From a virus: 36,092 bases of DNA. The translations under genes were made by a program, and so were the position numbers. Numbering within the stretch: the stretch's first letter is position 1; each line of letters begins with the position of its first letter. The notes beneath the pieces were generated by a model that was not told the DNA's origin, ran no database searches, and was given only the letters and a program-made list of their open reading frames with translations. Shown piece by piece: positions 1 to 5,788 of this stretch. The stretch is from positions 1 to 36,092 of the IMG/VR virus record IMGVR_UViG_3300031974_000430, one strand, 5' to 3'.

Positions 1-79
1 TAACAAACCCATAGAAGCCATTGATGGGCGTGTACACTTCTGTGCCATCGGTGATGTTGGAAACGTTTAGTGTACTCAT
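1..79 (-). CDS. Tail-fibre-type protein, N-terminal part (runs off window)
   Basis: Twenty-six codons are visible. The product opens MSTLNVSNITDG, the same first 12 residues as the protein that starts at 36054, although the two genes differ at many synonymous positions, so they are diverged paralogues rather than a recent copy. The ATG overlaps the stop of the gene before it (ATGA), and GGAG lies 7 bases upstream inside that gene's last codons. If the two window ends join as a circle, the frame reads one more codon (Asn) and then TGA, giving a 27-residue product. That would be either a truncated fibre remnant or an assembly artefact. If the window is linear, the gene simply continues. Role inferred from its paralogues: a virion fibre or receptor-binding subunit. 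Confidence 0.55.
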   Translation of the reverse strand, partial: MSTLNVSNITDGTEVYTPINGFYGFV

Positions 80-459
80 GCTAAGTCTCCGTGCGTAAGG
101 CAACGAAGTTCAAGAACGTCAACAACGCTGCCACTTGTTGTATTTTCTGGAACCCCAGAAACGTTAAAACTACCAACAAGTAGATTGCAAATTCTAGGCG
201 CCCATGTAACACGCGGAGACGTTAAACTAGTTGATTGACTGCCTGCTACCGCAGCGTAATTCGCAGCGTCAAAATTATTGCTAAAATTAACTGCGTAATC
301 ACCAGTTCCGTTATCAGTCAAACTAGCAACATTGACACTATCGTTAACTGCAATAGTTCCAGTGCCGTTAAAATTAACCCAAGCCGCCGCTACCCCTGAC
401 ACAGAACGACTAGCTGTTTCACCTGTAGCCTGAATGTTTGTGACCTTCAGTGTACTCAT
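76..459 (-). CDS. Small tail-fibre/receptor-binding-type protein (GDLA cassette)
   Basis: 127 residues. The N-terminus MSTLKVTNIQATG matches the short 'MSTL-V-NI' opening shared by several neighbouring proteins and probably docks the protein on a common tail element (inference). The rest is Ser/Thr/Asn/Val-rich, with the alternating pattern expected of a beta-rich fibre tip. It ends LTHGDLA-stop. The codons GGA GAC TTA GCA TGA both encode the C-terminus and supply the ribosome-binding site and the overlapping start (ATGA) of the next gene. Its own start overlaps the gene upstream in the same way. It is a paralogue of the 456-827 and 35692-36054 products. No enzyme motif is visible. Confidence 0.75.
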   Translation of the reverse strand: MSTLKVTNIQATGETASRSVSGVAAAWVNFNGTGTIAVNDSVNVASLTDNGTGDYAVNFSNNFDAANYAAVAGSQSTSLTSPRVTWAPRICNLLVGSFNVSGVPENTTSGSVVDVLELRCLTHGDLA

Positions 460-827
460 GCTAGGTCTCCGTGTGTGGTTCCGCTTACATATCGCAAATC
501 ATAAGCAGTAGTTTGCCAATGCCCATACACATAAAAAGACCCCGCATCTATTGCCCATGCTTCAGCTTCATACTGAGAACCTGAAATGGTACCATTTGCC
601 CCGCCAGCGGATTTAGTATAATACAGATCGGTATAAGAATTGGTGAAATTGTGGGAACTTAATGCTCCCGCAACATCCACGGACGACGAGATATTAAGGC
701 TATTATTAACAACTAATCCAGTTGACTGATCAAAGGATACCCAAGCCTTCGCAGCACTCTGCCCTGTCAAAGTAATCGGGCCAGTACCAGCACTATCACT
801 AATTGTTGTTGCTCTAATCTCAGACAA
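456..827 (-). CDS. Small tail-fibre/receptor-binding-type protein (GDLA cassette, TTG start)
   Basis: 123 residues beginning MSEIRATTISDSAGTG. The start codon appears to be TTG: the sequence reads GGGGGGAACTTGGCAATTG, giving a strong ribosome-binding stretch 9-10 bases ahead, and no in-frame ATG is nearby. The central part (SAAKAWVSFDQSTGLVVNNS) resembles the AAAWVNFNGTGTIAVNDS segment of the 76-459 protein, and the last residues are GTTHGDLA, so the two are paralogues with a diversified middle. The gene overlaps the stop of 820-1290 and its C-terminal codons provide the start signal of the next gene. It is probably a fibre or adhesin subunit; the receptor is unknown. Confidence 0.75.
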   Translation of the reverse strand: MSEIRATTISDSAGTGPITLTGQSAAKAWVSFDQSTGLVVNNSLNISSSVDVAGALSSHNFTNSYTDLYYTKSAGGANGTISGSQYEAEAWAIDAGSFYVYGHWQTTAYDLRYVSGTTHGDLA

Positions 828-1290
828 TTGCCAAGTTCCCCCCAGTTGTGACGGTCAGCGTTACGCCTGTGTCAACAGTAATTGGGCCAGATGCCATAGC
901 GTTTTCCGTAGCATCAATCGTTACGTCCGCTGTTAGCGTCTGGTTGTGTACACGGAATATGTCACCACGACCCGTATTTGCGTCACCAACATCGCCATTG
1001 TCACCCTTGAAGAATGATCCACCGCCGCCAACATTGGCAACTTGGAATGTCTCGAAGGCAAGTATTTCTAGCGTATCTCCAGCCGCAGCACCCGCTGTTA
1101 AAACAATATTCACGCCATCAGTGTCGCTGTAATCGACAGACGGAAGCAGTTTGACCCCGTTGAGCCAAACGACAACAAAGCCAGATGTGAAACCAACCGT
1201 GGTAAAAGTTGTCTGTCCCGCAGTCGCAGTAAACTTCTGACTTACCTGCGTAGCCTGTGGAACTGGTATGCTGCCGATATATCCTGACAT
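820..1290 (-). CDS. Tail-fibre protein with N-terminal adaptor domain
   Basis: 156 residues. Residues 1-90 (MSGYIGSIPVPQATQ, then TVGFTSGFVVVWLNGVKL and LTAGAAAGDTLEIL) form a beta-sandwich-like domain that I recognise as recurrent at the N-terminus of marine phage tail-fibre proteins. Residues 110-156 look like short beta-helix rungs, with the capping sequence ENAMASGPITVDTGVTLTV near the end. A very similar cap (GRNAMVIGPVTVNAAITI) closes the 69-residue protein at 3259-3468, so the two share a C-terminal module on different N-termini. It precedes the GDLA-type cassettes and its last codons carry the next gene's ribosome-binding site. Confidence 0.75.
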   Translation of the reverse strand: MSGYIGSIPVPQATQVSQKFTATAGQTTFTTVGFTSGFVVVWLNGVKLLPSVDYSDTDGVNIVLTAGAAAGDTLEILAFETFQVANVGGGGSFFKGDNGDVGDANTGRGDIFRVHNQTLTADVTIDATENAMASGPITVDTGVTLTVTTGGNLAIV

Positions 1291-1299
1291 TTTATGTCC

Positions 1300-1683
1300 T
1301 TATGGTTTTGTAGGCCATACTACATCATCTAGCGATGAATAGCTATTTGTGATGTCGCGCAGAGCCTGACGATATGCAGTTTGTTCTGCGGTCATTGTCA
1401 GATCAGATGATGCCCACCAATCTGTCTCGGCAATCAGGCGGTTACGTTCCTCGCGCAGCAAGCGTAGAGGTTCAGCCGCGGCTAGCTCGTCTTTCTTAGC
1501 TGATACTGCTGCCCACGTTGTACCCCAATCTGCGGGATCGCTGCTTTCGATTGCTGTGCCATTGGCATCTGCGCCAGTGACCTTGCGGAACATTTCGTTG
1601 AACTCAGCTTCTGTTGTTGGTTCGCCACGAAGTACCCACTCTGTGACACCCAACTCTGTTAATGCGTTTGCGATTGTTGTCAT
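1300..1683 (-). CDS. Tail-fibre accessory protein, Phage_tail_APC-like
   Basis: 127 residues. The C-terminal half carries the signature of the Phage_tail_APC-type domain: REERNRLIAETDWWASSDLT, then TAYRQALRDI and a terminal VVWPTKP. In many phages this domain sits at the end of a tail fibre or in a small protein beside it, where it is thought to act as an assembly or attachment module. The N-terminal part (ALTELGVTEWVLRGEPTTEA) resembles the substrate-entry segment of the same family. The gene lies between two fibre genes. The next downstream start is on the same strand 10 bases beyond its stop. The family call comes from motif recognition; the exact role is inferred. Confidence 0.8.
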   Translation of the reverse strand: MTTIANALTELGVTEWVLRGEPTTEAEFNEMFRKVTGADANGTAIESSDPADWGTTWAAVSAKKDELAAAEPLRLLREERNRLIAETDWWASSDLTMTAEQTAYRQALRDITNSYSSLDDVVWPTKP

Positions 1684-1695
1684 TGTCGGCCTCCT

Positions 1696-2217
1696 TTAGC
1701 CAGCTATTTCTCTAACAGTTATCCAGCTACTTCCTCGTCTAGTTGTAGCTGCTGCCGCACGATTTACATACATAGGATAACTGGAATATCGTGATGCTAG
1801 TTGTACTTTATAAGTTACGTCAGAAGTTGTAGCAGGTTCATCAAGAATTTCTTCGGGCCATAGTAGCTGTTCATACGGGGCATTTCCGCTATCTGCACCA
1901 AATTGTATCCACCAATAATCACCAATAGCAGTGCTACTGTTGCCACCTATATTAGTGCCGTTCCGACTTACGCCGAAAAATCCACCTGCACTTGTCCACC
2001 AGTTATTACCAACTGTCAAAGCACAGGTTACTAAAAATTTGCTGCTACTACTTGATGGTGTAAGGGTAACACTAAGATCAGTCACGTCTACAAAACTTTG
2101 GCTACTTGTTGAAAAAGTATCTGTTTTTCTAGCTTGCTTTACCTGCAACACCTTCCCAAAGCCAAAGCCTGACCCGTCTGTCTTCTGGATTTCATCGACT
2201 TTGATTATGCTGGTCAT
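1696..2217 (-). CDS. Small tail-fibre-type protein (EIAG/EIAQ cassette)
   Basis: 173 residues. It starts MTSIIKVDEIQKTDGSGFGFGK, an adaptor-like opening, and proceeds through a Ser-rich beta segment (SVTLTPSSSSSKFLVTCALT) typical of a jelly-roll fibre tip. It ends SWITVREIAG, a variant of the EIAQ ending of its two upstream neighbours. It is a clear paralogue of the 2214-2750 and 2747-3259 products, which share the 'ITPKFQNSKI' and 'TTSAVTY' segments in diverged form. The start overlaps the upstream stop (ATGA). Its own stop is followed by AGGAGG ahead of the 1683 start. It is probably one of several interchangeable host-contact proteins. Confidence 0.75.
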   Translation of the reverse strand: MTSIIKVDEIQKTDGSGFGFGKVLQVKQARKTDTFSTSSQSFVDVTDLSVTLTPSSSSSKFLVTCALTVGNNWWTSAGGFFGVSRNGTNIGGNSSTAIGDYWWIQFGADSGNAPYEQLLWPEEILDEPATTSDVTYKVQLASRYSSYPMYVNRAAAATTRRGSSWITVREIAG

Positions 2218-2750
2218 TGTGCGATCTCCATTAGGGTTATGCAGCTACACATTTTCCTCCCCCCACCCGTGCCTTGATTAAAGTAGGCTGTTCCAGAATT
2301 AACACCCCACAAAATACCATATGTTACGGCACTTGTTGTGTTTGGTGTGTCTGTTCCTGAGTGTGAAAATGTTTGCCCATTAACAGTATAGCCTTGCGAC
2401 AAAAACATCTTGGACAATCCATTAGCGTTGTTTGAAGGGTTTAATTGAGATGGCACCCCAGAGTTAGCAAAATAAACTGGCGTTCCCGCTGGATCACGTG
2501 CAAAAATGAAAGAACCAGCATTTGAGCCACTCATTTCCAACTGCAAATCTACTGTCATAAGTATTTTGCTGTTTTGAAACTTTGGCGTTATAGAAAAATT
2601 AAGGTCATCTACACCAGAGTTTGTCCATGACGTGCTAGTTGTTGACCCTGAAGCATTACTAATCTTATTAACCACTTGCACCACATGCCCTGCTGCATGG
2701 ACTGCGTTACCCAAGTTAGGCTGGAGATTATCAACGTAAAGTGTACTCAT
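2214..2750 (-). CDS. Small tail-fibre-type protein (EIAQ cassette)
   Basis: 178 residues from the ATG at 2750, chosen because it overlaps the upstream stop as ATGA and has GGAG 9 bases ahead; a longer in-frame reading would run into the neighbour. The order is an MSTLYVDNLQPNLGN opening, a GHVVQVV linker, a Ser/Thr stretch, 'FSITPKFQNSKILMTVDLQL', a Gly/Asn-rich middle, 'NTTSAVTYGILWGV', and the ending CITLMEIAQ. The same series of blocks is found in the 2747-3259 product. A beta-sandwich head domain on a fibre is likely. The codons of the EIAQ ending contain the ribosome-binding site of the next gene. Confidence 0.75.
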   Translation of the reverse strand: MSTLYVDNLQPNLGNAVHAAGHVVQVVNKISNASGSTTSTSWTNSGVDDLNFSITPKFQNSKILMTVDLQLEMSGSNAGSFIFARDPAGTPVYFANSGVPSQLNPSNNANGLSKMFLSQGYTVNGQTFSHSGTDTPNTTSAVTYGILWGVNSGTAYFNQGTGGGRKMCSCITLMEIAQ

Positions 2751-3259
2751 TGTGCGATCTCCCATGCTACGCATTGTGTCGTATCATTAGAGCCAGGGGG
2801 CCAGTATACATTTCCACTAACAGCCTTATAGTAAACTGTATATGTTACCGCAGATGTTGTATTTGGTTCGTCAAAAACTGCTACAGTTGCAGGGGAATAA
2901 ACAGTGCCATTACCTACTTGCGCTTGAGAGACAGTTTCTAAGCTAGTTAAGCCTCGGTATATTGTATAAACACCCTGACCTGATGTGTATGAACCACCAA
3001 TGAATTGAACAAATATTTTACTGTTTGCAAACTTAGGTGTGATGGTAACATACACTCCACTACTTACAAAAGAAGTACTGGTAGTCCCTGATGACGTGGT
3101 TGTGTCAACTCTACTCGTCATTTGAACAACCTGCCCAGCACTCGGAACCAACGTCCCACCAGATGCATCCAACGTATGACCACTAGGAACAATAATCTTG
3201 TTTGCGTTGGACCCTGACGTTGGACCCTTCAGCGTTTGTACGATTAATTCACTAGCCAT
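2747..3259 (-). CDS. Small tail-fibre-type protein (EIAQ cassette)
   Basis: 170 residues. The N-terminus MASELIVQTLKGPTSG differs from the MSTL type, but the segment NKIIVPSGHTLDASGGT is a standard phage-fibre linker. The body (GVYVTITPKFANSKIFVQFI, then NTTSAVTYTVYYKAVSG) parallels the next two gene products in order and spacing, and the ending is CVAWEIAQ. TGG GAG ATC GCA CAA TGA gives both the last residues and the GGGAG and ATGA signals of the next start. It overlaps the 69-residue gene at 3259. Likely a receptor-binding or decoration subunit of the tail. Confidence 0.75.
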   Translation of the reverse strand: MASELIVQTLKGPTSGSNANKIIVPSGHTLDASGGTLVPSAGQVVQMTSRVDTTTSSGTTSTSFVSSGVYVTITPKFANSKIFVQFIGGSYTSGQGVYTIYRGLTSLETVSQAQVGNGTVYSPATVAVFDEPNTTSAVTYTVYYKAVSGNVYWPPGSNDTTQCVAWEIAQ

Positions 3260-3468
3260 TATACCACCGTAAAGGTTCCGTTAATCGTGATAGCTGCATT
3301 CACAGTTACAGGACCAATCACCATTGCATTACGACCAGATGCAATCGTTACAGGCGCATCAATGCTGTCGTCGTTGTTCAGCATACCGTCAAAGTTTACA
3401 TCGCCAGTGACAGTGATTTGCTTGTTGTTCTGCGCAGTGGTTACAACCCGACCGATGTATTTGCTCAT
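3259..3468 (-). CDS. Short beta-helix-like tail protein
   Basis: 69 residues. The last 30 residues (SGRNAMVIGPVTVNAAITIN plus GTFTVV) match the C-terminal cap of the much longer 820-1290 protein. The N-terminal 40 residues (MSKYIGRVVTTAQNNKQITV) are different, apart from the short -YIG- near the start. The gene therefore looks like a minimal fibre made of an anchor and a cap. Start and stop both overlap their neighbours (ATGA upstream, one base downstream), so it is translationally coupled within the fibre operon. Confidence 0.7.
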   Translation of the reverse strand: MSKYIGRVVTTAQNNKQITVTGDVNFDGMLNNDDSIDAPVTIASGRNAMVIGPVTVNAAITINGTFTVV

Positions 3469-3773
3469 GTTTGCTCCAATACGCTTAGAATTACATCGAC
3501 ACTTTTATCCGTGTCGCTTTCGATGGTTACTGGGTTGCTCTCTAACAGAATAACCTTGCCATCAAGAACTGATAAGGCCGAACCGCTTGGTATCGCTACA
3601 TCTTTCACGATATGGACGTGCGCGGCCTTAACAGAGACATTTACTGTCGAGGAAGTCACATTGGCTAGGTTACATCCAATAACCACCGAAGTCGTACCTG
3701 CTGGCACCGTGTAAACGGTTTCTTCTGATTGACCAACAGAGGAAGCCGTGTAGTTCTTAAATGTATTAGCCAT
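3465..3773 (-). CDS. Conserved beta-rich virion protein
   Basis: 102 residues, ATG at 3773. It is beta-rich throughout, with a Val-Pro-Ala-Gly-Thr turn (TVYTVPAGTTSVVIGCNLAN) and the pattern 'VSVKAAHVHIVKDVAIPSGS'. I recognise this layout from small proteins near the fibre genes of marine short-tailed phages, but I cannot name a function. It could be a tail decoration or fibre-attachment protein. It sits 15 bases downstream of the 3789-4241 gene and overlaps the next start by 4 bases. Confidence 0.65.
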   Translation of the reverse strand: MANTFKNYTASSVGQSEETVYTVPAGTTSVVIGCNLANVTSSTVNVSVKAAHVHIVKDVAIPSGSALSVLDGKVILLESNPVTIESDTDKSVDVILSVLEQT

Positions 3774-3788
3774 TGTGACCCGCCCCTA

Positions 3789-4241
3789 TTACGCTACGTC
3801 GTCGATTAGCGCAGCAACGATAACCTCAACTGTACCTGTTGAAGAAATTGCGTTGATGTCTGCGATTGTTGAGTTTGGCAAACGTGCTGCAAAACTTTCA
3901 TTTGGACCAATGACGATTGCACCAGCTACGCTTGATGTCACCACTGTACCGTCAACAGTCACATAGATCGAACCGCTGTTTGTATCGACGTTCTTGATGT
4001 ACAAGAATTTGACTAGATCAGCTACGTCAACCGCTGTAGGCGCTGTTGAGCTATCTACCGCTGTGTAGTCAAGAAACGTACCTGCAATCAAATCAGAACT
4101 TGTGTTATCGACAGATGATAGCTTGTAGTACCACTTGTCGTTCACATCTTCTGGTGTAACCGTTGTGGTTGCCGAGAATGTTTTTGCAATCTCGTCTGGA
4201 AGAACGGTAACTTCCATTGTGCATTTTGCTGCATCAGCCAT
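3789..4241 (-). CDS. Conserved virion protein of unknown role
   Basis: 150 residues starting MADAAKCTMEVTVLPDEIAK. An Ile/Val/Thr-rich beta pattern follows: 'KFLYIKNVDTNSGSIYVTVD', then 'GAIVIGPNESFAARLPNSTI' and 'GTVEVIVAALIDDVA'. The GPNESFAARLPN loop is the kind of conserved turn found in phage structural proteins. It is preceded by AGGAG at a normal spacing (GGAGAAAAATC then ATG). It lies between the long fibre gene and the small beta protein, so a tail or neck structural role is likely but not demonstrable here. Confidence 0.65.
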   Translation of the reverse strand: MADAAKCTMEVTVLPDEIAKTFSATTTVTPEDVNDKWYYKLSSVDNTSSDLIAGTFLDYTAVDSSTAPTAVDVADLVKFLYIKNVDTNSGSIYVTVDGTVVTSSVAGAIVIGPNESFAARLPNSTIADINAISSTGTVEVIVAALIDDVA

Positions 4242-4253
4242 GATTTTTCTCCT

Positions 4254-5174
4254 TTATCCCAAGGCTATAGCAAAGGCCAGCGCCTCACCCGCCTGATCGA
4301 CGTTGAGGTTAGCCCTAGTTGTTTCCGCGTCAGTTACGTTTAGCGCACCCGTTACGGTTACGTCACCACCTGCTGTTATAGCACCTTGCGATACTATTGT
4401 CCCAGATGATGTTATAGCCCCACCGTTGATGGAACCATTTGCAGTCACGTCACCAGTGGCATTCACACCACCCGTCACGTTGACATCCGATCCAGACGTA
4501 ATCACGCCTGTTGTTGTAAGCGTAGAACCAAATATGTCACCGCCGATAAACTGCGTTGCGGTCACTGATCCTGACACTGTAGCATTTGCATTTACTGTAA
4601 CATCACCGTCAGATGTAATACCGCCCTCTGTGGCGATTTCACCCTGTGTAATGATGTTTCCATTGGTGCTGAGATAGCCAGACACCTGAATGTTGCCGAA
4701 ACCTGACGTGCCAGCCGCTGTAACGCCCTCTGTAGCTGTCAAACCTGCCGCTTCGATAGAACCCTCAGCTACAAGATCACCCTGCAATTCTACAGTCTCT
4801 GTAGCGTTGATCTGACCAAAGACTGTAATGCCATCTTTTGTGGTTTCTAGCTTCTTAGTGTTGTTGAAGTATAGCTCAACTGACCCGTTTTCATCCATTG
4901 CCAAGAATGTCGGCTTGTTTGGATCATCAGCACCAATCGTGATGTTGTCGCCAAGAATATATAGCTCACCTGTGACGTTCTTGATATATGTGTCTACCGC
5001 ATCGTGATAGACCTGCAAATCATCGTCATCACCAAAGTTGACCTGAATGTTGTCTCTGACAGTCCCGCCAGTTTTCTTGTCTAGCTTGTCGTCATTAAGA
5101 TTGGTAAAGTTGTTGTCCACCTCATCATGCGTAAGAGGTGCGCCCTTGGTATCACGTAGAGTAATTGTTGCCAT
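4254..5174 (-). CDS. Long repetitive tail-fibre protein
   Basis: 306 residues. The first 60 residues (MATITLRDTKGAPLTHDEVD, then NNFTNLNDDKLDKKTGGTV) are a standard phage-fibre N-terminal module. A 'LYFNNTKKLETTKDGITVFG' block follows. From about residue 115 to 280 the chain consists of repeated rungs of the type 'GDVTVNANATVSGSVTAT' and 'GAITSSGTIVSQGAITAGGD', expected to form an intertwined trimeric beta-structure. The C-terminus (TTRANLNVDQAGEALAFAIA) is a familiar fibre ending. It starts on TGATG, overlapping the adaptor gene's stop, so fibre production is coupled to the adaptor. Confidence 0.85.
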   Translation of the reverse strand: MATITLRDTKGAPLTHDEVDNNFTNLNDDKLDKKTGGTVRDNIQVNFGDDDDLQVYHDAVDTYIKNVTGELYILGDNITIGADDPNKPTFLAMDENGSVELYFNNTKKLETTKDGITVFGQINATETVELQGDLVAEGSIEAAGLTATEGVTAAGTSGFGNIQVSGYLSTNGNIITQGEIATEGGITSDGDVTVNANATVSGSVTATQFIGGDIFGSTLTTTGVITSGSDVNVTGGVNATGDVTANGSINGGAITSSGTIVSQGAITAGGDVTVTGALNVTDAETTRANLNVDQAGEALAFAIALG

Positions 5175-5788
5175 CAGTACGACCTAATCTTTATCCGACG
5201 ACCAGCGGAACCTGTTTTAGCTTTCTCGTTGTCTGCGTTTATACCATCTATTGCGCTCTGAAACAATGCCGCCCATGTTTGCATACGCGCATCCTCACCC
5301 AAGAACGGCGCTGAGTGTATCAGTGAGCCGTACAAATACGCATCAGGAAAGTATGTAAGTATAGGATTTGTTGTCTGGATGGCGCTTAAAGCGGGTATCT
5401 CGCCATAGTAGTACATTTCTAGATCATAGTCTGCGTCTGGCGCAGGGTATAGCTCAATCTCGCCTTGCGTAATTGCAAATGATGTTGGCTTTCCCACTGT
5501 AGTAGATTGCCCACGTAAAGTTTGCATTTCCATCGAAGAAATCAGTTCGATTGGCCTATCATCTGCTTCTAAATGCAAGCGAATAGGCTCTAGAAAGTCT
5601 GATGGTAGTGCGCTGTATCGACCATTTACGACAGCAGATGCGCGGTTTTCCATGCGCCAATGACGAACCCTGCGGTTCATTTCTGCCTCTGCAAGCGTAA
5701 TGAATGTCTTGATCCGCTCTGTCTGGTCATCTCGATCCAGAAAGTCTGCGATCACCGTTTGCAGTTCTGCGTAGGTTGTAATTGGCAT
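5174..5788 (-). CDS. Head-tail adaptor (SU10/P22 gp4-like)
   Basis: 204 residues. The N-terminal helices (MPITTYAELQTVIADFLDRD, then 'TFITLAEAEMNRRVRHWRME'), the central 'ALPSDFLEPIRLHLE', the 'IELYPAPDADYDLEMYYYGE' strand pair and the C-terminal helix block 'YFPDAYLYGSLIHSAPFLGE' fit the SU10-type adaptor family, which forms the ring below the portal. The start directly follows the TAG of the large upstream gene, whose last codons GGA GGC TTA provide the ribosome-binding site. In many phages the adaptor is near the portal. Here the portal gene is about 20 kb away on the map. Confidence 0.85.
   Translation of the reverse strand: MPITTYAELQTVIADFLDRDDQTERIKTFITLAEAEMNRRVRHWRMENRASAVVNGRYSALPSDFLEPIRLHLEADDRPIELISSMEMQTLRGQSTTVGKPTSFAITQGEIELYPAPDADYDLEMYYYGEIPALSAIQTTNPILTYFPDAYLYGSLIHSAPFLGEDARMQTWAALFQSAIDGINADNEKAKTGSAGRRIKIRSY

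Noticed and set aside
4303-4677. Plus-strand open frame of 124 codons
   Set aside because: Opposite the repetitive fibre gene; Val/Thr/Pro-rich mirror of its repeats.
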